Shown here: positions 43,808-54,963 of the stretch, piece after piece | How positions within the stretch are numbered: the stretch's first letter is position 1 | How the letters are laid out: every line of letters begins with the position of its first letter | Source of the DNA: Rhodococcus sp. HNM0563 | GTDB taxonomy: Bacteria > Actinomycetota > Actinomycetes > Mycobacteriales > Mycobacteriaceae | Reading direction: 5' to 3' | DNA: 64,000 bases | Assembly (NCBI RefSeq): GCF_012726195.1 | Contig: NZ_JAASAF010000002.1 | Coordinates: forward strand, 186,001 to 250,000 | Notes under the pieces: model-generated | Databases searched by the model: none | The model's input: only the letters and a program-made list of their open reading frames with translations | Told to the model about the DNA's origin: nothing | Translations under genes and position numbers: made by a program

Positions 43808-44326
43808 TCATCTCCCTCGATACGAATAGAACGCCGGTGTGTGATCGACGCGAAGACGCGTGAGGTTGCGATAGCTGATCAGCCACGTCCCGTCCACCCT
43901 GCGGTATTCCTCGTGGTAGTGACCCCAGCCGTGCAGGTGCTCCTCCACGTCGCCGTTGGTCCACCACAGCACGTCCTCCATCGCCCAGATGCCGGTCGCG
44001 GTGGTGTCGGAGGTGAGCGTGATCTCGGGGTTGTGGCCGTGGTGGGCCGAGGTCACGGTGATCTCGCCGTCGAGGAACTGCTGGATCATGTTCTTGAGCG
44101 GCTCGCGGCCCACGACTGCGCCGGGACGCTCCGCGGGCGGCAGGTGACTGTGGTCGCCGCCTTCGAGGCGGAACGTCTCACTGACGACGTCCTCGGTGTG
44201 CAGGGTGGGGTAGAGCTCCCACTGCTTGTTGTCCATCACCCGGAGCCGAGCGGCGAACACCCGCTTGATCTCCTCGATCGCCATCGCCTGCTCGGCCGCC
44301 GTGAGCGTCAACTCGGTTTCAGGCAT
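43808..44326 (-). CDS. SnoaL-like (NTF2 fold) protein
   Basis: The 172-residue protein has the SnoaL_4 pattern IEEIKRVFAARLRVMDNKQWELYPTLHTEDV, a His-rich HGHNPEITLTS stretch, and YHEEYRRVDGTWLISYRNLTRLRVD. Relatives include ring-hydroxylating dioxygenase beta-like chains and isomerases. The ATG overlaps the stop of the ketosteroid isomerase gene (TGATG), so the two NTF2-fold proteins are made together. Confidence 0.82.
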   Translation of the reverse strand: MPETELTLTAAEQAMAIEEIKRVFAARLRVMDNKQWELYPTLHTEDVVSETFRLEGGDHSHLPPAERPGAVVGREPLKNMIQQFLDGEITVTSAHHGHNPEITLTSDTTATGIWAMEDVLWWTNGDVEEHLHGWGHYHEEYRRVDGTWLISYRNLTRLRVDHTPAFYSYRGR

Positions 44327-44715
44327 CACAGCACCTTCATGTCCTCAGGCGACCAATAGGCACGCATCGAGGTGATGCGACCGGACTCGTCGACGGTCAT
44401 CACATCGATCGGTTCGGCCTCGTAGACCTTGTCGCCCATCGGGGTGGTGACACGGAAGTGGAAGGCTGCGCTCGCCCCGCTGATCTTCAAGGTCAGCAAC
44501 TCGGCCTTCTGTCGGGTGCCGTCGAGCGCGCTGTAGTGCTGCGCGATGGCCTCGCTGCCCACCTTCGTCCCGGAGCCGACCGGATCCTCGAGGGTCGCAT
44601 CGTCGGCGTACAGTGCGGCGATCGTCGCCGACACGCCCGACTCCAACGCGGCCATGTATCCGGCGATGGTGGCGCGGACAGTATCCGCAGACGGGATGCT
44701 CTCGGTTGTTGACAT
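44326..44715 (-). CDS. Steroid delta-isomerase (ketosteroid isomerase)
   Basis: The 129-residue protein aligns with Pseudomonas ketosteroid isomerase over its full length. Tyr20 in AGYMAALESG corresponds to Tyr16, Asp44 in YADDATLEDPVGS to the catalytic base Asp40, and Asp104 in EPIDVMTVDESGRI to Asp103. All three catalytic residues are kept, so it should move the delta5 double bond to delta4 in 3-oxo-steroids. ATG 44715 was chosen for this match; the open frame further upstream is antisense to the flavin reductase. Divergent from the HsaB-like gene. Confidence 0.92.
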   Translation of the reverse strand: MSTTESIPSADTVRATIAGYMAALESGVSATIAALYADDATLEDPVGSGTKVGSEAIAQHYSALDGTRQKAELLTLKISGASAAFHFRVTTPMGDKVYEAEPIDVMTVDESGRITSMRAYWSPEDMKVL

Positions 44716-44880
44716 GTGCGCGACGCTACGACGACCCGATCCCCGCACGGATACAGTTTCCCGTTGAGCGAGAGGCCGGTATTTTACGCCGTGTCCGACC
44801 ACTGATCGGGAGCCCCATCCACGCGTGTCGATCGAGTACCGGACACTGGAGGAACGACGATCTCGGAAACGGAGCTGAGT

Positions 44881-45375
44881 ATGACCGCGGAACATGCAGT
44901 GCTGGATCCACGCACGATGCGCGATGTGATGGGTAACTTCTGCACGGGGGTCACCGTGATCACCGCCCTCGACGGTGACGAGCCACTGGGTTTCGCGTGC
45001 CAGTCCTTCACGTCGGTGTCGCTGGAACCACCGCTGGTGTCGTTCTGCCCGGCTCGCACCTCGACGACCTGGCCCAAGATCCGTGAGGTCGGCACACTCG
45101 CCATCAACGTGCTCGCCGAGAGCCAGCGCACGCTGTGCGGGGCGTTCGCGACGAGCGGCGGAAACAAGTTCCGCGGTGTCCGCTGGTCTCCCGGTGACAA
45201 CGGTGCGCCCGCCATCGACGGTGCCCTCGCTCGCGTGGAGGCCGTCGTCGAATCCGAGCACGACGCAGGCGACCACACCATCGTCGTCGCCCGCGTCACC
45301 GGCTTGACCACCCTGGACCCGAACAGCCCGCTGCTGTTCTACCGCGGCAATTACGGCACATTCGAGCACATGTGA
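44881..45375 (+). CDS. HsaB-type flavin reductase
   Basis: The 164-residue protein closely follows HsaB, the reductase of the 3-HSA 4-hydroxylase: [42 protein letters not shown], and [10 protein letters not shown] near the end. It would reduce FMN or FAD with NADH for a two-component monooxygenase. No HsaA-type oxygenase gene is adjacent; the LLM protein downstream could be the partner. ATG 44881 is preceded by only weak ribosome-site sequence. Confidence 0.88.
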   Translation: MTAEHAVLDPRTMRDVMGNFCTGVTVITALDGDEPLGFACQSFTSVSLEPPLVSFCPARTSTTWPKIREVGTLAINVLAESQRTLCGAFATSGGNKFRGVRWSPGDNGAPAIDGALARVEAVVESEHDAGDHTIVVARVTGLTTLDPNSPLLFYRGNYGTFEHM

Positions 45376-45466
45376 CACACGAGGCGGAATAGCGGTCGCC
45401 GGGAACGGGTTGCACCGAAGGTGTGCCCGGCGGCCGGTGCCGGGCCCCGACGCGAAGGATCTCTCG

Positions 45467-46456
45467 GTGACCGTTCCCCTCTCCATCCTCGATCTGGCAC
45501 ACATCGGCAAGGGCGAATCCGCACGCGACAGCTTCGAGGCGAGCGTGAAGATGGCCCAGCTCGCCGAGGAGTGGGGTTACCGACGGATCTGGTATGCCGA
45601 GCACCACAACATGCCGACGATCGCGTCGTCGGCGACCGGTGTGCTGATCGCGCACGTCGCCGCACACACCTCGACGATCCGGCTCGGCGCGGGCGGCATC
45701 ATGCTCCCCAACCATTCGCCGCTCACCATCGCCGAACAGTTCGGCACCCTCGAAACACTGCACCCGGGGCGTATCGACCTCGGTCTCGGTCGCGCACCCG
45801 GCAGCGACCAGAAGACGATGAGGGCGCTGCGCCGCGACCCGTCGTCGGCCGACAGCTTTCCGCAGGACGTGCTCGAACTCCAAGCTTATCTACGTGGTGA
45901 TTCCCGCATCCCCGGCGTCGACGCGATCCCCGGCAAGGGCACCGACGTGCCGCTCTACATTCTCGGATCGTCCCTGTTCGGTGCGAAGCTCGCCGCGCTG
46001 CTCGGTCTGCCGTACGCGTTCGCGTCGCACTTCGCGCCGCAATCCCTCGAAGAGGCGGTGCAGCTGTACCGGAACGAGTACCAGCCGTCGGAGCAGCATC
46101 CCGAACCGCACGTGATCGCGGGTGTCGGCGTCATCGCAGCCGACACTGCCGACGAGGCCGCGGAGCTGTTCGAGCAGACCAAGCGTCAGCGCGTCGTGCA
46201 GATGGTGGGGCGCGGCCGCACCTTCACCGACGAGGAGATCGACATGCTGCTCGATTCCCCCGCCGGAATGCAGGTGCTCACGATGCTGCGCTACACCGCC
46301 GTCGGTACCGCCGACGACGTGCGTGACTACCTCGACCGGTTCACCGAGCGCGCGCAGGCCGACGAACTGATCGTCGTGTCGTCGGCACCGGGTCGTGCGG
46401 CGTGGCTGCGGTCGCTCGAACTGGTCGCGCAGGTCAGCGGGCTGGTCCCCGCCTGA
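45467..46456 (+). CDS. LLM-class (luciferase-like) flavin-dependent oxidoreductase
   Basis: The 329-residue TIM-barrel protein has [50 protein letters not shown] and [14 protein letters not shown], typical of the alkanal-monooxygenase-like LLM group. It may use the flavin supplied by the reductase 92 bases upstream on the same strand. GTG 45467 has GAAGGA 7 bases upstream. Substrate unknown. Confidence 0.9.
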   Translation: MTVPLSILDLAHIGKGESARDSFEASVKMAQLAEEWGYRRIWYAEHHNMPTIASSATGVLIAHVAAHTSTIRLGAGGIMLPNHSPLTIAEQFGTLETLHPGRIDLGLGRAPGSDQKTMRALRRDPSSADSFPQDVLELQAYLRGDSRIPGVDAIPGKGTDVPLYILGSSLFGAKLAALLGLPYAFASHFAPQSLEEAVQLYRNEYQPSEQHPEPHVIAGVGVIAADTADEAAELFEQTKRQRVVQMVGRGRTFTDEEIDMLLDSPAGMQVLTMLRYTAVGTADDVRDYLDRFTERAQADELIVVSSAPGRAAWLRSLELVAQVSGLVPA

Positions 46457-46463
46457 CCATTGA

Positions 46464-46510
46464 CCGAATGTCACCTTTATGCACCTCGAGTAGCCGAAGG
46501 TGACATTCGG
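46464..46510 (+). terminator. Hairpin after the LLM gene
   Basis: CCGAATGTCACCTT (46464-46477) and its exact complement AAGGTGACATTCGG (46497-46510) form a 14-base stem with a 19-base loop, 8 bases after the stop. Confidence 0.75.
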
Positions 46511-46626
46511 CCCTACAGGGGAGGGAATCGGGAATGGGAAGGTAATCGCGTCGACATCTACTCGTGGGTACACTTTGGCGGCCAGCCGGCCATTCGCAGT
46601 AGGCACCGAGACCCCGCAGGAGCACG

Positions 46627-47076
46627 ATGAAACTTCGCACCCGCGTCATTGCCGCCGCCGTATTCGCCGCCGCGACCCTCACCGCGCCCGCGACCGCGGG
46701 TGCCGATGGACTTCCCGACGACGGCCCCACCATCGTCATGACCGTCACGAACACCAGTGACGCGCCGATGATCTACTCCGGCGACAGCAACGAGTACGGG
46801 CGGTGGGTCGACAAACCCGCCACGGTGATTGCAGCACATGCGACCGAGACGATCAGTGCTGTCGCTACGGATCGGCGCGGGCTCGGAATCCAGGTGACCT
46901 ACACGATGCCGGGCGACGGGCACGTCGCGCTGATGTCGAACAATTACGGCACCGGTCCTGCGAATGCAGACGGCACGCGGATCGACGGACCGAACCGGCA
47001 CGGTTACTCCATCGCGTCGCACGTGGGGACGGGCTTTCCCTTCATGAAGGTGACCTACACAGTCAGCCGCCCCTGA
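46627..47076 (+). CDS. Secreted small protein, aegerolysin/ET79-like by pattern
   Basis: The 149-residue protein has a signal peptide (KLRTRVIAAAVFAAATLTAPATAGA) and a mature part of about 120 residues. Its beta-rich pattern, TVTNTSDAPMIYSGDSNEYG, GLGIQVTYTMPGDGHVALM and NNYGTGPANADG, recalls the aegerolysin / crystal-protein ET79 group, but the resemblance is loose. ATG 46627 has AGGAG 5 bases upstream. It stands alone between two hairpins. Confidence 0.75.
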   Translation: MKLRTRVIAAAVFAAATLTAPATAGADGLPDDGPTIVMTVTNTSDAPMIYSGDSNEYGRWVDKPATVIAAHATETISAVATDRRGLGIQVTYTMPGDGHVALMSNNYGTGPANADGTRIDGPNRHGYSIASHVGTGFPFMKVTYTVSRP

Positions 47077-47082
47077 ATCCGC

Positions 47083-47130
47083 ATGTGGCCGAACGCCGCT
47101 CCCCATGAGGCGAGCAACGTTCGGCCACAT
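47083..47130. terminator. Hairpin between convergent secreted-protein and KstD genes
   Basis: ATGTGGCCGAACG (47083-47095) and CGTTCGGCCACAT (47118-47130) form a 13-base stem around 22 bases, located between two convergent stops. Confidence 0.72.
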
Positions 47131-47143
47131 TCTCTTTCGTAGG

Positions 47144-48679
47144 TCAGCGGGTCGCAGCGTCCTTCACGGCCAGATGCGCGAACAATGCGCTCGTGCCGAT
47201 CGGGTTGCCGCCACCGGGGTAGACGGTGCCGCTCGGCGCCGCCATCGTGTTGCCTGCCGCATACAGGCCGGCGATCGGGGTGCCCTCGGTGTCGAGAACT
47301 CGCCCAACGGTGTCCGTCTTCAGTCCGCCCTTGGTGCCGAGGTCGGAAATACCGAACTGTGCCGCGTGGAACGGGCCCTTCTCGATGGGGACCAGCGCCG
47401 AACCGCCGCCGGTGAAGGCGAGGTCGTAGGGTTCGTCACCGCGGCCGAAGTCCTCGTCGACGCCCTTGACCACGAGTTCGTTGAACCGCGCGACCGTCGC
47501 TTCGAGCGCTGCCGCCGGAACACCGATCTGCTCGGCGAGGCCGGCGAGGGTGTCGGCCGTCTTCCACAGGCCCTTCTCGACGTACTCCTCGGTCTCCGAC
47601 AACGGAACGTTGGTCGCCCCGACAGGGGGCACCGGCCCGCGGCTGTCGTCGTAGATCATCCAGAACGGCAGCGTCATGTCGCCGCTTTCCATGCGGTCGA
47701 TGACCTCGCGACCCAGCCTGTCGTAGGGGGCGTACTCGTTGGTGAAGCGCTTTCCGTCCTGGTCGACGAAGATGCCACCGGTGAAGCACAACGCGAACGC
47801 GGAGCGTCCGTCCGGGTGCGTCAGTCCGGGAGACCACCACGCTTCGCCCATGAGGTCGACGTCGGAACCGACCGCAATACCGGCCTGGTGTGCCTTGCCC
47901 AGGTTCGACCACGGACCCATCGAGTCGCGGGCCGCGCCAGGAACACCGTACTTGCTGCGCATCTCGTCGTTCTGGTCGAAACCGCCGGCCGCGAGGACGA
48001 CGCCCTTGCGCGCACGGATCGCGCGACGCTCGTCACCATTCGAGACGATCGCACCGACCACGGCCCCGTCCTCGACGACGAGTTCTTCGAGCGGGGTGTT
48101 GCGATGCAACTGGACGTTCGGGTACTTGCGCAGCGCGATGAGGAACCTGCCGATCAGGGCGCGGCCGCCGATCAGCATGTCGGGTAGCGCTTCGCCGTTG
48201 CGTTCGCGGCCGAGCGGGCCACGGACCGACTCGTTGAGTTCCGGGTCGTCGGCGATCGGCAGCGGCGTCGGCACGATGTGACGTCCTCCGGCGCGCGCCT
48301 TGGGTGCCTTGCCGAAGTAGTCCGGCCAGGGGTACGGCATGAACGCGAGGTCGTCGTCGGTCTCGAGGTAGTCGATCAGAGGTGCGCCGCCGCGGACGTA
48401 CGCGTCCTGCAATTCCTGGGGCGTCCGGTCGCCGACGACGGCGTGGTAGTACTCGAGTGCATCCTCGATGGTGTCGTCGTCGCCGGCGCGCTTCAGCACG
48501 GCATTGGTGGGGAACCAGACGCCTCCGCCCCCGGAGTAGGCGGTGGTGCCGCCGAAGTACTCGGACGCTTCGACGAGGGTGACCGACAGTCCTTCACGTG
48601 CTGCCGTGTAAGCGCCGCAGGCGCCTCCGGCTCCCGATCCGACGACGAGTACGTCGGTTTCTTCCGCCCAATCCACCAT
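47144..48679 (-). CDS. kstD: 3-ketosteroid-delta1-dehydrogenase (KstD-type)
   Basis: The 511-residue FAD enzyme begins VDWAEETDVLVVGSGAGGACGAYTA and EASEYFGGTTAYSGGGGVWFPTN. It has RFTNEYAPYDRLG in the middle and YAAGNTMAAPSGTVYPGGGNPIG at the end. Length equals KSTD1 of Rhodococcus erythropolis (510), and the C-terminal Tyr-Pro-Gly-x-Gly carrying Tyr487/Gly491 is kept. It introduces the C1-C2 double bond in ring A of 3-ketosteroids. ATG 48679 has GGAAGG upstream. It directly follows the hspR gene on the same strand but with its own upstream palindrome. Confidence 0.87.
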   Translation of the reverse strand: MVDWAEETDVLVVGSGAGGACGAYTAAREGLSVTLVEASEYFGGTTAYSGGGGVWFPTNAVLKRAGDDDTIEDALEYYHAVVGDRTPQELQDAYVRGGAPLIDYLETDDDLAFMPYPWPDYFGKAPKARAGGRHIVPTPLPIADDPELNESVRGPLGRERNGEALPDMLIGGRALIGRFLIALRKYPNVQLHRNTPLEELVVEDGAVVGAIVSNGDERRAIRARKGVVLAAGGFDQNDEMRSKYGVPGAARDSMGPWSNLGKAHQAGIAVGSDVDLMGEAWWSPGLTHPDGRSAFALCFTGGIFVDQDGKRFTNEYAPYDRLGREVIDRMESGDMTLPFWMIYDDSRGPVPPVGATNVPLSETEEYVEKGLWKTADTLAGLAEQIGVPAAALEATVARFNELVVKGVDEDFGRGDEPYDLAFTGGGSALVPIEKGPFHAAQFGISDLGTKGGLKTDTVGRVLDTEGTPIAGLYAAGNTMAAPSGTVYPGGGNPIGTSALFAHLAVKDAATR

Positions 48680-48703
48680 GCTTGATGCCTTCCGCTGATC
48701 GGT

Positions 48704-48723
48704 ACTGTGGAACACGCCACAGT
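48704..48723. promoter_or_regulatory. Palindrome upstream of kstD
   Basis: ACTGTGG and CCACAGT flank AACACG, a perfect 7-6-7 inverted repeat 24 bases before the kstD ATG. A direct repeat TTCCGCTGATCGG flanks it at 48691 and 48756. Probably an operator for a regulator I cannot name. Confidence 0.55.
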
Positions 48724-48796
48724 GTGCCCGCGTGGAAAGCTTTCCGGTCGTGGGATTCCGCTGATCGGGAGACTGACGTGGCAGCGGATACGGTCA

Positions 48797-49194
48797 TCAG
48801 TCGCGCTGTCCGCGCGGCTTCCACACCACCAGTGCATTGCTGCGCGGGATGGGAACCAGTTCGCGTCGTGCGGAGCGGAGCCGGGCGACCTCCACCGACA
48901 TCTCCGCGACCCGCTGCTGCAGCGCCTCGACCTGATTGGTCAGTTCGATGATCCGTTTGATGCCTGCGAGGCTGACACCCTCGTCCTGCGAGAGTCGCTG
49001 CACTTCACGAAGCAGTTCGACGTCGCGCGGCGAATACCGGCGACCGCCACCGCTGGTGCGGTGTGGGGTCACCAGTCCGAGCCGGTCGTAGTTTCGCAGC
49101 GTCTGCGCGTGCATTCCTGCGAGTTCGGCCGCGACCGAGATGACATAGACACGTGCATCCGGGTCCGGCGGGTTACGGAAACCTGGTGTCTCGC

Positions 49195-49198
<4 letters not shown>
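48797..49198 (-). CDS. hspR: MerR-family heat-shock repressor HspR
   Basis: The 133-residue protein has a MerR winged helix ([52 protein letters not shown]) followed by a coiled coil ([24 protein letters not shown]). HspR binds HAIR repeats, with DnaK as co-repressor in Streptomyces. Its ATG overlaps the dnaJ stop (ATGA), so it is the last gene of dnaK-grpE-dnaJ-hspR and autoregulated through the HAIR site at 52980. Confidence 0.95.
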
Positions 49199-50367
<1,169 letters not shown>

Positions 50368-50398
50368 TGGGCGCCTCCTCCTTCCGTTGTTGTTGTTC

Positions 50399-51030
50399 TT
50401 ACTCTGCGCCGGACTCGTCCGACGGCTTATCTTGCGGTGTGTCCGACGGATCTCCGTCGGTCACGGTCACCATCGCGTGTCGCAGGATCCGCTCGTTGTA
50501 GCGGTAGCCCTTGCGCAGGACCGTCCCGAGAACAGGATGGTTGCCGTCGCCCTCCATCTGGACCGCCTCGTGGAGTTCGGGGTCGAAGGGGTCGCCTTCG
50601 ACTCCGAATCCGGCCAGCCCGAGTGAGTCGAACACGGTGGTCAACTTGTCGGACATGGCCTTCAGGGGGCCCGACTCGAGATCGCCGTGTGCTCGTGCAC
50701 GGTCGAGATCGTCGAGCACATCGAGGAACTTCGCCGCGACCGAGGCCTTGGCTTCCTCCACCGCTGCCGTGCGCTGGGCGTCGGACCGCCGCCGGTAGTT
50801 GGCGTATTCGGCCGTGACACGCTGCAGATCCGCAGTGCGCTCGGCGAGCTCGTCCGACTCCGGAGTCTCCGCCGATGCCTCGGTGGACGCTTCTGTGTCG
50901 CCCTCCGAGTCGGGAGCCGGCTCGACCACGTCGCCTTCGAGAGGTTCGGAATCACGAACCTCGAAGGTCTCGGGGTCTATCCGTCGCTTGTCGGTGACAG
51001 TGACCGGCTCCTGCTCGGGGGTACTCGACG

Positions 51031-51034
<4 letters not shown>
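50399..51034 (-). CDS. grpE: GrpE nucleotide-exchange factor
   Basis: The 211-residue protein has an acidic disordered N terminus of about 65 residues, a long coiled coil ([22 protein letters not shown]) and the beta-wing with [21 protein letters not shown] and [20 protein letters not shown]. It releases ADP from DnaK. Its start overlaps the dnaK stop by 4 bases. Confidence 0.96.
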
Positions 51035-52869
<1,835 letters not shown>

Positions 52870-52969
52870 GATTTCCTCCAAATGCTTCGAGATGTTCCTT
52901 GCTCAACCTGAGCCTGCCCGACTCACACTGAGCGCGGTCGACTCGACTTTGCACCTGCATCCACGTGCC

Positions 52970-53000
52970 TGTCAAGCAAGTTGAGTCATATGCGCTCAAG
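52970..53000 (-). promoter_or_regulatory. dnaK promoter region with HAIR operator
   Basis: GTTGAGT and GCTCAAG flank CATATGC at 52980-53000, matching the HspR HAIR repeat CTTGAGT-N7-ACTCAAG except for two outer bases. On the minus strand a TTGACA -35-like hexamer (52970-52975) follows directly, so HspR bound there would block the promoter. The -10 is not obvious. Confidence 0.82.
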
Positions 53001-53074
53001 TTGTCTGATGGGTCCAACGGCAAGTATCGAGAATATGTTCCTGATGTGATGCAGATCACTATTGTTTGCAAGAG

Positions 53075-53428
53075 ATGCGGACCAATACACCATTTTCGAC
53101 CCGCGGTATCTGTCCGGAGGCGCTGCAATCGCGGTTGTCCACAGGCACCGTGCCCGCCTGACCGCCCTCCGAGGCACCCTCTCCGACGACGAAGCGATCA
53201 GCCACATCTCGGCTGCCGTCCTGCACGGGTTCGATCTGTGGGGCGTCGACCCGAAGTGTGTCCACCTCACCCGCGACCGCTGACACCATCCATCGCGAGA
53301 AGCTCCGCGAGGACGCGATCCGAGCACTCGGCTACGAGGTCGTGCGATGGACGTGGGGAGAGTTGTTCGAGTTCGACGCGGTGCGCGCACGTCTGATCGA
53401 CGCGGCAAGCAGGGCACGTCGACGGTGA
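53075..53428 (+). pseudogene. Decayed DUF559/AbiEi-like protein gene
   Basis: Three pieces of one protein lie in two frames. An ATG at 53075 gives MRTNTPFSTRGICPEALQSR and ends at 53161. A second frame gives VVHRHRARLTALRGTLSDDE, then AISHISAAVLHGFDLWGVDP, ending at 53283. A third piece, from about 53285 and back in the first frame, gives EKLREDAIRALGYEVVRWTW then GELFEFDAVRARLIDAASR, ending at 53428. These resemble the start, middle and end of actinobacterial proteins with an AbiEi/DUF559 (endonuclease-fold) layout normally near 280-300 residues. At least one frameshift and one large internal deletion have destroyed it. Confidence 0.7.
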
Positions 53429-53435
53429 TCACCAC

Positions 53436-53484
53436 AGCAACGGACGGATACAACCTCCGCGAAGGTGTGTATCCGTCCGTTGCT
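53436..53484 (-). terminator. Terminator hairpin after iniC
   Basis: AGCAACGGACGGATACA (53436-53452) and its exact complement (53468-53484) form a 17-base stem with a 15-base loop, 7 bases beyond the iniC stop. It may also end transcription coming from the pseudogene side. Confidence 0.82.
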
Positions 53485-53490
53485 CCGCTT

Positions 53491-54963
53491 CTACGAGGAC
53501 CGCGCTTCGTTTGCCTTCGTGGTGAGAATCCCCTCCGCGCTGCGCGCCGCCACCGCCCCCGCCCGGGCGGTCGCCGGATCGAGCAGCGGATGCTCGGCGT
53601 ACTGACGCCACCGCCGGACCGCAGCAACACCTGCTTCTCGAATCCGGGCGGGCGACGCGTCACCGGGCAATCCGAGCCGCTGCGTCGCCTCGATCCCGAA
53701 ACCCCCGATCAGGCGTTGCAGGTCTGCCAGGTCGTCATCGCCCAGCGACAGGCGCGCCGACCGCAGACGGCCGAGGAGCCGCAACTCGGCGAATCCGTGC
53801 CCGTCGGCCAGTTCCCGCTGCACCGCCGCACGCAGGTCCCGGTCCCCGAATGTGCGCACCACCTTGTCGAGCGCGAGCAACGCCGAGTGTGCCTTGAGCT
53901 GATCTGCCCGCTGACCGAACTGCACGTCGATCACCTGGCGCAGTTCGTCCAGGCCGCTGCGGGCCACGAGCTCGGCAGCAAGGGACGACGAATCACGGAT
54001 CCCGAGCTGCACGAGCGCGACGGCCATCCGGATACCGAAGAGCCCGAAACGATCTGCCAGCTGCGCGCGCATCGCAGGGGCAACTGGGAGCTCGATGTCG
54101 GGTCGTGAGAACCGGTCGGCGGAGAGCATCGCGATGTGCAGCTGCTCCCCCGGCACCTGCGCAAGCGCCTCGAACGCCGCGAACTCGGCCTGCCGGAGCG
54201 TGCGCGCAGCCAGCGCGAGGAGGCCGGCAACGGGAACGACCGCCTGACACGACCCTGTTCGCTCGAGCTCACCCGTCAGTCGCGACGCGACATCTCGCGC
54301 GGAGGCCATGGCGTCGGCGCGCCCTGCCCCCACCTCGTCGGCCCGCGACACGACACCGATCACCCCGAGGGGACCGGATTCACCACCCACGTGCCTGCCG
54401 ATCCGGTCGAGGAAGTCGACGTCGGCGGCACCGAGGGTGCGCATGAGATAGACCACCGCATCGGCGCCGGACGCAGCATCGTCGGGCGCCAGCAGAGCCA
54501 GGGTGCGCGCCGAGACGTCCCGCGACAGCGACGACGTGCCGGGAGTATCGACGAGCGTGGTGTGCGCGAGCGCGCTGGCAGGCCATTGCACGTCGATGTG
54601 GTCGACGCGGTCCGCCGTGAGCGGACCGAGGTCGAAAGTGAGCCGGCGATCATGCCGCTGCACCGGCACACCGAACGTGCTTCCGCCGTCGTACCAGGCG
54701 GTCACCGTCGGGGTGGGACCGTTCCGGTACCACGTCACGACGCGCGTGCACTCCGTCGCGTCGGTGGGTGCAATATCTTGTCCCACAAGCGCGTTGAGCA
54801 GAGTCGACTTCCCCGCCTTCAGCGACCCTGCAAGAGCCACGCGCAGCGGTTGATCCAGCCGGTGCGCACACGCGGAGATCGACTCGGCCACCGCCGGGTC
54901 TGCGCCGTATCGTGCGCGGGCAGCGTCGACGAGACCGCGCGCGCGGTCGAGTGCCGCGTTCAC
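53491..54963 (-). CDS. iniC: IniC-like dynamin-family GTPase
   Basis: The 490-residue protein has a dynamin-type GTPase domain: P-loop AGSLKAGKSTLLNALVG near residue 45, TEC switch-I region, and DTPGTSSLS. A long helical bundle follows. It matches IniC (about 493 residues) of the isoniazid-inducible iniBAC operon of mycobacteria by length, neighbours and order. The GTG start overlaps the iniA stop (GTGA). Likely part of an envelope-stress membrane-remodelling pair with IniA. Confidence 0.85.
   Translation of the reverse strand: MNAALDRARGLVDAARARYGADPAVAESISACAHRLDQPLRVALAGSLKAGKSTLLNALVGQDIAPTDATECTRVVTWYRNGPTPTVTAWYDGGSTFGVPVQRHDRRLTFDLGPLTADRVDHIDVQWPASALAHTTLVDTPGTSSLSRDVSARTLALLAPDDAASGADAVVYLMRTLGAADVDFLDRIGRHVGGESGPLGVIGVVSRADEVGAGRADAMASARDVASRLTGELERTGSCQAVVPVAGLLALAARTLRQAEFAAFEALAQVPGEQLHIAMLSADRFSRPDIELPVAPAMRAQLADRFGLFGIRMAVALVQLGIRDSSSLAAELVARSGLDELRQVIDVQFGQRADQLKAHSALLALDKVVRTFGDRDLRAAVQRELADGHGFAELRLLGRLRSARLSLGDDDLADLQRLIGGFGIEATQRLGLPGDASPARIREAGVAAVRRWRQYAEHPLLDPATARAGAVAARSAEGILTTKANEARSS

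Noticed and set aside
46627..47076. Calling the secreted protein a pore-forming aegerolysin
   Set aside because: The resemblance rests on general pattern only; a profile search would be needed before assigning toxin function.
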